From the NCBI GenBank assembly GCA_021432635.1, contig MU270054.1:124001-188000 (forward strand): a DNA stretch of 64,000 nucleotides, in the 5' to 3' direction. A program made the translations under genes and the position numbers. The DNA is from Thozetella sp. PMI_491 (taxonomy: Eukaryota; Ascomycota; Sordariomycetes; Chaetosphaeriales; Chaetosphaeriaceae). Shown here in pieces: positions 30,478 to 40,507 of this stretch. Positions within the stretch are counted from its first letter, which is position 1. Each line of letters starts with the position of its first letter. Below the pieces are notes generated by a model that made no database searches, was not told the DNA's origin, and saw only the letters and a program-made list of their open reading frames with translations.

Positions 30478-33046
30478 GGTGGTAGAGACAGGAGCGTAGT
30501 TTGAAACGAATGGATGGCCTGATAGACTCTAGCCTGGCTGTAGAGGTAGGTGGAACCAAAGAGAAAACAAGTTCCTAGGCGACTTCTCCCATATATCCCA
30601 CCGCGCACCACTGCCTAGCCATTGTGTCTTGCTTAATAACGGCTGCACACCACGTTCGGATCGCCTGATGTGTGGGATTCTCGCTGCGCGCCTCCAAGTG
30701 CCCGAGAGATTGTGATTTCTCGTGGCTGTTTGCCAAGGCCCAGAAGCTGGTTCATTCCTATGCCACTTCTCACGGGTGGCTACGCACGTGTGGTGGGCAT
30801 ACCTACGTGGTGGTCTGCACAAATTACGAGCCGGAACCACGGTGCAGGTGGTGTAGACAGCTGAGTGTAAGAGCATACCGTGCCTGATGCGGCGAGGATC
30901 CAATCACAACTGCTCTTTTCTTCTGCTCGGCCTTAGCTGTGGCGCCAGGGCTGGCCCTGGCCTGGCGCGCCCTGGAGGCGCGGCTGATGAAGATCATACT
31001 CAGGTGCCGACAGGACAGCGCTAGAGGAACCCCGTGGCAGAGCCCGGCCGCTGCTTCGCCTCGAGCAATGTGCCGGGCTTGCATGGGAGCTGTCTGCCGT
31101 GACAAGAAGCAGGGGCTAGCAAGCCCATTCCTAGAACGCCAGCCCTAAATCGCGGAACTTGCTTCTCCTGCGCTCTCGCCTGCACGTTCCATTCCGTCAA
31201 ATGAGCTTCCCGTGTATTGACAGGTCAGGATGCACGTGCAGCCACAGCCCAAGCAAGGCTCATCTCACGCCGCCGATGGTTCGCTAGAGAGTGCCTGGCT
31301 TATGAGTGCCTGCCGATCGCGTCAATCCTGATTTCATATGCCAATAGCGACAGACGCACAAACTTCACGCAGCGGCTGAGATGGCGAAGATTATTGTACG
31401 CATCTCGTGAGCATTGAGGATACGAACGTTCCCGACGGACTGGGTACGGCAGGAAGGGTAGTCTGGCATTTGAGGGATACACCCTTGCCAAGAAGGCATG
31501 GATTAAAACTCCTGCAAGGGAATCTAGCCCGCCCTCGATTTATACAAGAATGCGCGCCAAGGGCGTTCCCTCCATCCCATTATCCTTGTCCCTCATCGCA
31601 CCTTTGACGAGGCATGTGGGCGATGTACAAATCTCTCGGTTTTAACCAGATTTTGGTGGCCGCTGATATATATGTCGAAGCATGCACAGATTTCCTTAAG
31701 TGTTAGACGAGCGCTTCTCGAACCAGACATGCCTGGTCCTCTAGGCGGAGCACAAACGCCGCCTATCTCCGTGTCTCTAAGGGAGTTTCCTCGGGCTTCT
31801 AAGATAGACTCCGATTCCCGAACTCCCGAGCATCTGGGTGCCCCCCGCCTGGGGAAGCAGGGGACAATCCACTTCGCCATGTTTAGTGCAGTTTAGCATT
31901 GCGGGCGGCGACCCGCCGGGCTAACTGCCTTGGCTAACAAGAGTTTGCTCGAGTGGTAAAATTAGGGGTTAGGGTTTGTGTGTATACAAGGGACTGTTGA
32001 TCGGTTGGTCGCGTGACTCCGTGATGACATTGTTAGGGAACCAAATTGCTGGGTGTGCTACTTATTAAAGAGATAATATCTAATATTTAGGCATGAAACA
32101 GGGATGAAGGTAGCTAATATTCAACAGAGGGAAGGCGGCGATCGAAAATATCTTAGGGCTGATACTGTGCCTTCTAGAGGATATGGACTGGTTGGGGTTT
32201 ATAAAACACGAACCGAAGCGCAAGATCCACTTCCCCGCTACCATAAGCAGCGCTTGGACTTGTGGAGAAACCAATATTGACCCCGAAGCAAGCCATATTT
32301 GGTCGGCAGTAGGTAGACTCTGCTTCCTCGATCCCGGGGGTTTTCGGGTTTGTAAGTACTTTGGCGTTCTCCGAACCACTCCCGTAGCTCCTACCTCCCA
32401 TGCTGCTTTACGCACACCCGGTGAGCTTTACACTCAAGGCTCTCTATCTCCTGGGAGACGGGTGGTCCGGCTACGACGTGATAAATTGGACGCGTCGGCA
32501 ACCACCAAGTCCGGACCTCTGTCAACGGATGACGGTAGGCCCTTCCCTTCTCCCCGGGATTAGGCGCTAATTACATGTTGTGATTCTGGAGGGCACGGCT
32601 GGAGGGTTGTCCGGAGTAGGCAGCGCCAAGGCGATAATAAAGCGGCCGATCATGACGTGATCAGAGATGGGTCGTCTGCCGGCGTTTCGTGGTAGCCAGT
32701 ACGAAGATTATACGTGCCGATTCGGAAAGCTACGGTGGGGTTTGCGCCGCGGGAAGAATTTCCCACTCGCCTATTCACCCGCGTGCTACAAGGGCGACAG
32801 GGCTGCTCCCACAGAGACAAGGATAGCGTGTTATAGAGGGGGATAATTGCGGCCGGATAATTCCACTTGGACCGAGGTGTCGGTAGTTCCAGGGCCGGGA
32901 GTATTTAAAGCACCGTTTCGACCGCCGCCCACCGCAGTTATCCTATGTCTATACCTTCGATTCCCCGTCAAGTCGCACAGAAGTAGTCATCCTAAGCAAC
33001 CTCGCCACATCCTAAGACTGTCTCACGCAAATACAGCAAAATCACC
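30478..33046. other. long intergenic region (2.6 kb)
   Basis: Between divergent genes (aspartic protease minus, GFA plus). It contains both promoters. Short frames occur on both strands without coding character, as does a TTAGGGGTTAGGG word at 31962-31974. I see no repeat structure or mobile element. Confidence 0.55.
32902..32909 (+). promoter_or_regulatory. TATA-like box upstream of GFA gene
   Basis: TATTTAAA lies 138 nt upstream of the ATG at 33047, in a region that is otherwise GC-rich. The distance and isolation suit a core promoter of the GFA-like gene. Confidence 0.35.
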
Positions 33047-33616
33047 ATGCCCGTCTCCCTCCACCCACTCGTTGACAACGGCCTGGCCGCCGCGGATCCC
33101 AACCTTGCCGGCGGTAAGCTGCGCTGCCTCTGCAGCTCGGACCCGGTCGAGGTCACGCTGGCAGGCCCGGTGGTGCACAACCACGCCTGCGGGTGCTCCA
33201 AGTGCTGGAAGCCGGATGGGGCCGTCTTCGCAGTCATCGGTGTCATCCCCAAGGATCAAGTGACGGTGACAGCCAACGAGGACAAGCTCGGTGTGATCGA
33301 CGAGAGTGCCACCATCCGCCGCCACGCGTGCAAGGAGTGCGGCGCGCACCTGTATGGCCGCATCGAGAAGGACCACCCCTTCAAGGGCCTGGACTTTGTG
33401 CACGTCGAGCTGTCGGACGACAAGGGCTGGCAGGAGCCACAGTTTGCCGCCTTCGTGTCTTCCATCATCGAGCAGGGCTACGACCCGAGCAAGATGGCCG
33501 AGGTGCGTGGGCGTTTCAAGGACGTCGGACTCGAGACCTATGACGCGCTCTCGCCGCCGCTCATGGACGCGATGGCAACTTGGACGGCGCAGCAGGCGGG
33601 TGTTCTCCCGAAGTAG
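33047..33616 (+). CDS. GFA-type zinc protein (glutathione-dependent formaldehyde-activating enzyme family)
   Basis: Single exon, 189 residues. The family includes S-(hydroxymethyl)glutathione synthase, which combines formaldehyde with glutathione ahead of formaldehyde dehydrogenase, and related zinc proteins. Seen: the zinc ligand pattern LRCLCSS, then [18 protein letters not shown], then [20 protein letters not shown]. The paired Cys-X-Cys and Cys-X2-Cys sets are complete. The C-terminal half ([39 protein letters not shown]) matches the long form of fungal GFA proteins. It is predicted cytosolic and takes part in one-carbon/formaldehyde detoxification. Start chosen at the first ATG of the frame (ACCATGCCC). 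Confidence 0.92.
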   Translation: MPVSLHPLVDNGLAAADPNLAGGKLRCLCSSDPVEVTLAGPVVHNHACGCSKCWKPDGAVFAVIGVIPKDQVTVTANEDKLGVIDESATIRRHACKECGAHLYGRIEKDHPFKGLDFVHVELSDDKGWQEPQFAAFVSSIIEQGYDPSKMAEVRGRFKDVGLETYDALSPPLMDAMATWTAQQAGVLPK

Positions 33617-34288
33617 AACGGTTCCGCAGGGACCAAGGAAGGAAAGTAGCAGCTTATGTTCTGGATCCGATCGGAAGCCGCAAAGTCCATAGTATGAGCC
33701 TTGAGCCCAATTTCTCCCAAATAAATATGACCCTATCCAAGAACTCACTTGCTTTGTCCCTCTTTATCTCTTATGAAGCCATACACCTACACTGAGGACC
33801 AGTCACTGGCCTGGTCGTGATTACTGCTTCGAGCAGCGGCAGAAGCGAGATCAAGACTGAAAAGCTATAGCGAAGTTCAGCAACTTTGAAAATGTTAATC
33901 TTAATAAAGGTGTGTAGGACCAGTGCGGTATTCAAGCCTAAAATTATCATACAGTACATGTCTAAGTCTATTTATGGTACAAAGAAGGACCATTGTCGCC
34001 ACCTAGTCCTCCCAGTTATGCGCCGTACCATGCTCAACGACTCCATGGCCCAGACCCCGCGTACTCCGTCCGTCTCCGAAGCGTTGGTTCGAGGATTAAT
34101 GCCTCGGTCTATTTGTATAGTACAACAATAATGCAGAAGCGGCCTACTTCTCGCCAGTTTGGGCCGGTCTTCTCGGTTGCTAGTAGGAGAGGAGATGTAG
34201 TGGCTTTCCTCCTCTCGCGCCTGTGCCATCCTCCTCACACTCGGCGGAATTCAGCCGAGATCTCAATTTCCAGCCGAGCATGGAGATT
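33617..34288. other. intergenic, no gene seen
   Basis: 3' flank of the GFA gene, AT-rich at 33880-33980, and the 3' side of the small membrane ORF. No supported gene. Confidence 0.55.
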
Positions 34289-34471
34289 TCACGATTTTTG
34301 ATTCCTCGCTCCGAGTTGCTTGATGGCCGTGACTGTGACCCAGGCCAGGGCGATGATGGTTGCGGTGAGCCGGATCTCCCGGACCAGCTGCGTGGTCGAA
34401 GGGTGGAAGAGGAAAGAGTGGATGTGGTTGATTGAGCCCGAGTGCTGGGCCGCGACTGAAAACTGCTCCAT
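34289..34471 (-). CDS. small single-pass membrane protein (60 aa)
   Basis: A 60-residue frame with ATG at 34471 (MEQFSVAAQHSGSINHIHSF). It has one hydrophobic helix, RLTATIIALAWVTVTAI, near residues 34-50, flanked by positive residues (QLVREIR before, KQLGARNQKS after). A tail-anchored or small mitochondrial or ER membrane protein is plausible. An in-frame extension upstream (to 34615) is Arg/Pro-rich and unlikely. I do not recognise the family; the case rests on the helix with charged flanks and the tidy start. Confidence 0.35.
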   Translation of the reverse strand: MEQFSVAAQHSGSINHIHSFLFHPSTTQLVREIRLTATIIALAWVTVTAIKQLGARNQKS

Positions 34472-34845
34472 CTTTGACCGAGATGGGAGAGAACGGCGCC
34501 GTGGGTGCGGAATCGGCGCGTGAGGCGGAGGCTGAAGCGACCAAACAGTCGTGCCGGGGGTGAGGTCGAAATCAGCCTTAAATTTTAACGTGTTCCTGCG
34601 CCGACTGAGCCCCACTTGCGCTGAGCACCGTGCTTTATGGGCCTATCCGGTCCCGCATAGCACCAATCAACCACAGGCCCAAGCCGATTTACAGGCTATG
34701 GCCCTCCCGGTGTCTCTCGCTTGTAATTTATTAATCTTTTTCAAGAACGGCGGCGGTCAATGAGTCATTGGAGCAGGGCATGCAGAGCGGTCTACTCCTT
34801 CAGCGTCGCCCTGGTGTTGTCTTAAGGAAAAATTCTCTCAGGAAC
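34472..34845. other. intergenic, no gene seen
   Basis: Promoter of the small membrane ORF and 3' flank of the small GPI-type gene. It contains no supported gene. Confidence 0.5.
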
Positions 34846-35055
34846 CTACCAGCCTACCACCAGTGCTCCTGCTGCCACGACAAGCGCCGCCTTGGCCAGT
34901 CCCTTCCCCGTATCTGGAGCAGTCAGCACGGCGGCGTTGCCAGAGGAACTTGACTGCGCTGCGGCGCTGGGGTTGTTGTGTTGCATGCCCTTAGCCGTAT
35001 CGCATAGAAGGATGGCGACTAAACAACATCGGAGGATTGATGTCATCTTCAACAT
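34846..35055 (-). CDS. very small secreted GPI-type protein (69 aa)
   Basis: ATG at 35055. The product has three parts: a signal peptide (MLKMTSILRCCLVAILLC), a short Ser/Ala/Asn linker (about residues 22-44, with NPSAAAQSSSSGNAAV), and a C-terminal hydrophobic segment (AKAALVVAAGALVVGW) preceded by small residues, the pattern of a GPI attachment signal. The mature anchored peptide would be only about 25-30 residues. No family is recognised; such minimal GPI proteins are wall or surface components in fungi. The frame is open 38 codons upstream, but those residues do not form a signal. Confidence 0.55.
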   Translation of the reverse strand: MLKMTSILRCCLVAILLCDTAKGMQHNNPSAAAQSSSSGNAAVLTAPDTGKGLAKAALVVAAGALVVGW

Positions 35056-35844
35056 GGTGTATCCGTAGGCTATGTGATGCTTAGCTGCACTCAGGGGTAG
35101 TTCTGGTGGTGGCAGGGGGTTGAAATGGACCCAGCATATATACCAAGACTCGCTTGCCCATGATGCCACAGCCGATCGACAAGGCTCCGTGTGGGGCCTA
35201 AAGAAAGCGCTAGATGAGTAGCCGCTGCGAAAGCCTAGAAGGATTACACGCAGTGCGGCGCAGTCTGAAGGTCTTGCGGCTTAGCATATGCCCCGATCCA
35301 CCACCATAACCACATACCTGTATATATTTGTCTAATTTTCATCCATGGAAGCAGACACGTGCGGCGCCGATCAATCTGGCGCCAGTACAATACCGATTTT
35401 TATGCTAACTAGGAATTTTTGGCTGGTTTGGGAAGCAGTCTTAGCACGAGCATTGATAGGCAGGATGCAATCTTGCGGTTTATCGACAACGCGCCGAAGG
35501 ATGGCAAACGCCACGCGACTGCAGCAACCTGTTGGTGATCCGGTGGTATATATGACAGCCAATTGTGCGAATGGGGGTCGCTGATAGGCGCAATATGAGC
35601 AGTACCTACAAATATCCCGTAGCCGCCAGCCTTGAAGGATCGTGTGTCACAGTCACAAGTGCGGCCGCACCCTCATAAGCAGCCCAACACTTCAATCCTT
35701 CCTCTCGCAGGCAGAAGTTGTATATTGTTTCTTTCTGTCGCTAGAACGTCCTCCAAATGCCTTGCGATAACAGTTTCGTCTCATGACCTCGAGTCCCCAG
35801 ACTGCTTGGTTCTACTTGGTGGCAAATGCTGAGGTCAGACACGA
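35056..35844. other. intergenic, no gene seen
   Basis: Promoter of the small GPI-type gene and 3' flank of the secreted gene below. Antisense-overlapping frames at 35345-35584 have no coding character. Confidence 0.55.
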
Positions 35845-37366
35845 TTACGACACAGACTGATCGGGAATCGACAACTGCGTCTCGGTCACGGTAACAGTCT
35901 GGACGACATCTTCCACACGTTCCGGTGGTAAGCCCGGGATGCCAACTGTTGGGAGTCCGGGGATACCAGCAGTTGGGAGCCCTGGAATTGCAGAAGTCAG
36001 GAGCCCAGAGAGGAGAGGTGACGGCAGGATCGAAATGAGCGGGAAACCAGTTTGTCCCGGATGCATGGTCCTCCCGGGCTCTCTGGTAGGGCTTGTTGTC
36101 GGCGGGACAAGGTTCGCGCTAATGGTCGTGTCCGGAGGGGTGACAAAAGCACCGACGGTGTACGGGTTTGGTTTGCCGGCGATCAACATCACTAGGTCGT
36201 ACTCGTCATTCTGGTGGAGGAGTTTGCATATGGCCATGCCGCCGAAATTGATCGCGTTCGCGACCGCTCGCTGGGTGGTGTACAGAAAAGGCACAACGTG
36301 ATTCAGCAGGGGAGTCAGTACCGGGAACACATTGCCGATAGAAGCGCCGGCTTTCTGAAGAAAAGGTGTCATGTAGTCCAGAAGATCGCTGACATTCTTG
36401 GGGGATGGGATCGAGCTTCCTGAGGTGCCATTCATCCACGAGCTGAAAGATCTCTCGCACTGCTTCTCCTTGCTGAATTCCCCTGGTACCTGGCAGCTCC
36501 ACGAACAAATGTCGGCATCGGTGCTGAGCACGCGACTGAGAAACTCACAGGGTGACTGCCCGAACGTCATATTCGGCTGCATGGCGCTAGGATCCGACGT
36601 CGTATTCACCCTGACTTCCACCGTGAAGTTCGTCTCCTGGACCTGTCTCTTGAAAATCTCCCTTCGGCACGGCGGAGTATCGGGAAGCGCGCCGATGGAT
36701 GTCAGTTGGTCGGTGAAGTTCGCGATTGAGACGGACGAGACGGAGCTGCAGCCGTTGTGGTACAAGTGCATACCGGCATTGTTGAAAACGAGAGACCGGC
36801 CATCCGGGAAAGCAAGCGCAATGTGCCCGCACGATGCCGCTTCGGAAGAGAGGTCCAGCAAAATGCGAGAACCGTTGACGGTGGAGCTGACGTACTGCGG
36901 GGACGTGGCGTTCTCTGCCATGTAGAAGAGCACAGGGTCCTGGGCGTCACCCCGGTTGCTTTCGCCGTCCGAAAAGTACTGTTCGCTGTTTTGGTACGGA
37001 ATTGCATCCAAAGAGGCCGTTGGAGTCGGGAGGGAATAGCAGGAGGATGGCGAGCTCGCAGCATGAACTGTGACGCCGCTCAGGACAGCATTTCCGGGGA
37101 GCACGAGGTTCGTGGGTGTAGTGCAAAGCGAGGACAGCTATAAACGTTAATTCCCGCATGTTTGCTATAACAGTGCTGAAAGGGAACCGACGTACTGTTG
37201 TCTGCTCCTGAATCCCACATACTGCATAGACGGTCTCCGTCACGATGGTTGTTGCGAGGTAATTCTGGTAAATATGCGTCTGAATTCCGCGCTCCTGAGC
37301 CTGGGCTGGGGTCGAGAGGGTAAGTGATACAAGCGAGACGATGAAAGTCCTGGCTCCTAGCTTCAT
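35845..37366 (-). CDS. secreted protein of unknown family with Pro-Gly-Leu repeats
   Basis: Two exons, 37366-37196 and 37137-35845, with a 58-nt intron (GTACGT ... AACGTTTATAG); 487 residues. The joined frame reads CGIQEQTTLSSLCTTPTNLVLPG. The long open frame of exon 2 begins at a GTG and is not itself a start. Seen: a signal peptide (MKLGARTFIVSLVSLTLSTPAQA); an N-terminal beta-rich domain with spaced cysteines and FYMAENATSPQYVSSTVNGS; a possible Kex2 site after IFKR; a Cys-rich middle (SPCEFLSRVLSTDADICSWSC); and a C-terminal Pro/Thr-rich tail with three IPGLPT-type repeats (24-nt units at DNA level). Multiple N-glycosylation sequons are present. I do not recognise the family. Confidence 0.72.
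35933..36004. repeat. three tandem 24-nt units inside the secreted gene
   Basis: Units 35933-35956, 35957-35980 and 35981-36004 differ by point changes but keep the frame and code for an eight-residue Pro-Gly-Leu-Pro-Thr-x-Gly-Ile type repeat near the C-terminus of the secreted protein. Further degenerate units may extend toward 36020. Confidence 0.75.
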
Positions 37367-38542
37367 AGTGTAGAGGACAAGAAGCCTGGCGTACTATTCG
37401 GAAGTTTCGCTCGCCAACCGGCCCGCAAGTTGTCACAGGCCCTCCACCAGGTCTCTCTAGCAGCTCACAAGGCAGTCTTAGAGTCCTTGTCCAAAAAGGT
37501 GAGGTCAGTACTCGGATGCATGTCACGAGTATCGGTGAAACTCGGAGACTCTAGATGAGATTTTTGTCGGGCGGAGGCTCATCATTTTGCGGCCCTCTGA
37601 GTGCATTGTGCTGGCTTGTCACCGTAAGGCACTGAGACAGCTCTCGGGGCAGTCGCGATCGAGGAATTTTTTTTTTTTTTTTTTTTGGTAACGAAGGCTA
37701 CTACGATTTAGCTGGTGAGCTTGGTGCTACCTTTCACCTCAGAAGAGGCGTTGGCACTCAACGGCTCAATTAGGCAAGAGATTACTGGCTCAAGGCGTGA
37801 TAGGTCAGACGGATACTCTCGAGAAAACAAGGCTGCCGAGGCGTCTGTCCTATCTCAACATTCGGAGTGAGCGGGCTAGCCGTCACCACCAGACGTCGGT
37901 CAAGCCTGGAATCAGGGTCCGCTACTGTGTTGAGCGCCAAAATTTGTCATCTCCCACGTTGCGCCTCTCATGGACTCTGCTGGACTCCCAAGACTTTGAG
38001 AGGGGAGCGCGGGCGTTTCTTTCCCCATGTTCTAGTAAATACTGCTGCCTTGATTCGGCAGTCGTGAGGGTTGCGCCAGGCGCTAACCGGCGGGGTTCGC
38101 AGCACGAGCCACTGTCGGCCAACCAGTCCCCCACCGGGGCTGGCCCATGCAACGGTGCTATCGATGCTTAAGGGTGCAGCGACCGGGCGTGCGCCACCAA
38201 CTGCCAGCCTGCCACCGAAAGGCTTGAGCTATGCCAAGCTGAGGCCGAAGGGTCGTAACACGCCCGAATAGATTGCATGCTGCCCGAGGGGTAGGCCCGG
38301 ATGGCAGGATCACGGGTGACGATCCTAGGCTGTCATTGATGGGATGGCGCCTCCAGAGTCTCAGAGTTGGGCCGAGCCGCCTGCTGCCTTTATTGACAGG
38401 TTTGCCCCATTGAGCACTATGCGAAGCCTCAGATGCCACCCCCAGACGACCTTAAAAGGCGACCCGTGAGGCGCTGGATCCCTTGGTTCTGCTCGTCGTG
38501 CCCCTCATTCCTCCTCGTAGACAACAAGCCAAGGCCGGCACA
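37367..38542. other. intergenic region with T20 tract
   Basis: Divergent flanks of the secreted gene (minus) and the NPP1-type gene (plus). It holds a T20 tract, listed separately, and no supported gene. Confidence 0.55.
37667..37686. repeat. T20 homopolymer
   Basis: Twenty consecutive T residues in otherwise mixed sequence. On the minus strand this is a poly(A) tract, compatible with a decayed retroposon tail or a nucleosome-excluding promoter element of the divergent genes. No target-site duplication was recognised. Confidence 0.8.
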
Positions 38543-39555
38543 ATGCACTCCCCGATCCGATCGCTCCTTGCCGGGGCCTCGCTGCTCGGCGCGGCGCAGG
38601 CCGTGACCTCGTACTCGGATAGCACCATGACCAACTGGCTCAATGCCGGCGGAGTGGACCTTGCCGTGGCGGCCGCCCCGATGTGGTTCTTCGGCCAAGC
38701 CCTGGACGAGCCGCCGTGCTACCCCACCAACGCCACTACAGCTGCCGGCGGGCAGACCCCGTCTGCCAGTCTCTGCGGGTGGCCCAACACCGGCTGCAAC
38801 TGCCGGCAGCCCGGCGTCGGCATCGGAAACCAAGGACCCGCCTTCCCGGTTTACTACTCGTATAACAAGTGCACGGATACCGAGGTCCGCGTTGTCTACA
38901 ACTTGTTCTACCAGAAGGATGGCTTCACCCCAGCCGGCCTCTTCGGACACGCCTAGTAAGTCCTCCTAGTCACCATCCCTATTGTACTCCCTTCCTTTCC
39001 CTTTCGTCCTCGCCAGCGAACTAGCACGGAAGCTGAGACTCACCTTCCCCGTAGCGACTGGGAGCGCGTCATCGTGATCTGGGGCCAGACCAGCGGCAAC
39101 TGGCAGCCGACCAAGATCATGCTGTCGCAGCACAGCGGCTACCAGACGATCGCCTGGGCCAGCATCCAGAACACGCTGAACTCCGGTGACGAGACTCAGA
39201 CCATCGGCGGCCCGAACGGGCGCCAGAACCTCGACCACGCCAAGGTCTATGTCGCCTGGTCGAAGCACGCCGGCTACGACACGCGCAACACCGGCTGGAA
39301 CGACGTGCTCTCCCAGCTGACCGACAATGCCTTCCGCAGCCAGGACTGGTGGTACCTGCCCAAGGCCAGTAAGTGACGCCAGCTTTGCCCTGCGATGCGA
39401 TTTTCCGTGTGCGCCCCAAGACTGACGAGACGATAGATGATTACCTGCGCGCCGACCGCTCGACCGCGCTGGGCACGCTGATTGCCAGCTTCAGCTGGGG
39501 CGATGCGACTAGCAACCCTCCCAGCGTCCATGACGGCCTCTGCTCGGCGTCATAA
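38543..39555 (+). CDS. NPP1/NLP family secreted protein
   Basis: Three exons, 38543-38955, 39055-39368 and 39437-39555, with introns of 99 and 68 nt (GTAAGT donors; TAG acceptors); 281 residues. The gene looks whole. The family (necrosis- and ethylene-inducing-like proteins) is secreted by fungi and oomycetes; some members are cytolytic to dicot plants and others are not. Seen: a signal peptide (MHSPIRSLLAGASLLGAAQA), then YSDSTMTNWLNAGGVD, FPVYYSYNKCTDTEVRVVYNLFYQKDG, the family heptapeptide region spanning the exon 1/exon 2 join, HSGYQTIAWASIQN, LDHAKVYVAWSKHAGYDTRN, and DGLCSAS at the end. The heptapeptide is recognisable but not in the canonical form, so cytolytic activity should not be assumed from the name. 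Confidence 0.88.
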
Positions 39556-40507
39556 GGCCGAGGGCGTGGAGTACATAATTCACCTACCTTACATAGTATC
39601 TGCACATAAATCAATCGTACATATGTTGCAAACTGCCTAGATCGCCCGCATAATGTCTCCTCCGCTCGTTTGTGATTGCGACAGGCCCTGAGTTATTGAG
39701 CTATCGTAGCCCTGACTGGTCTTGGGTCGCTGGGTTAGGGTTTGGCTATCTTGTGCAGTGGGCCGACCAAAACCCAAAAAAAATTCTCCCCCACGGCCAG
39801 CATCCTTCAAGCACAATCCAACTCGTGTTGGGACGGACGAGTCGAGCAGCCACCGAGCTCTCTCACCGAGGATCAAGCCACGCACACAGGTGATCCGAGG
39901 AAGCTATTGTCTCACGTTAGATGCTCATCGAATGATCGAGCCAAGGTAGGTACCGCTGGACTTTGTCGCAGCGCTCCGACCCAGCCACTCGACCCCCCAC
40001 GAGTCCTCTTCGGAGGACCATCTCCTCAACGCGCGTCTTGCGCTGCGAGGCGGATGGGACTGGGAAGGACGGCGCTCTCTTCTTTCGAAGGAGGCGTCGC
40101 GGCGCTGCCAGATCGAAAGGGCCATCATAGTCCGTGCCAGTTTCTCCCACGCTGGTGAGGCTCCCAGAGCTCCGACATTTTGTGAATCGTTTTGTCCGGC
40201 GGGCAGAGGCGCGTCTGTTGCCGCCGCAAGCCCACCTGGTGTGATCAGTCATCACCCCCAATTCCCCCCATGCATCCGCTCGCTATCGTTATTCGCCCCT
40301 CTCGCAGCACGTAGTGCGTGTCCGGAAGGGGGGGCCCGGCCTTGGAACTATTGCACATAGGCAAGTCCCTATGCAGCTTCGGACGGCGCCGCCTGGTGTC
40401 ATCGACGTCACTGCCCGAAGCCAACCTGACATCTCATTCCCCCTGCCAAGAAATACGGCCGAGCACTCTCGCGTTTAATTCCTGCAATTTTCTCGCTGCC
40501 CCGGGCG
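39556..40507. other. intergenic, no gene seen
   Basis: 3' flank of the NPP1-type gene and promoter of the malic enzyme gene. GC-rich near 40010-40120. No supported gene. Confidence 0.55.

Noticed and set aside
31962-31974. Telomere-like TTAGGGGTTAGGG
   Set aside because: Two imperfect units only, in the middle of unique sequence; not a telomere or a clear interstitial array.
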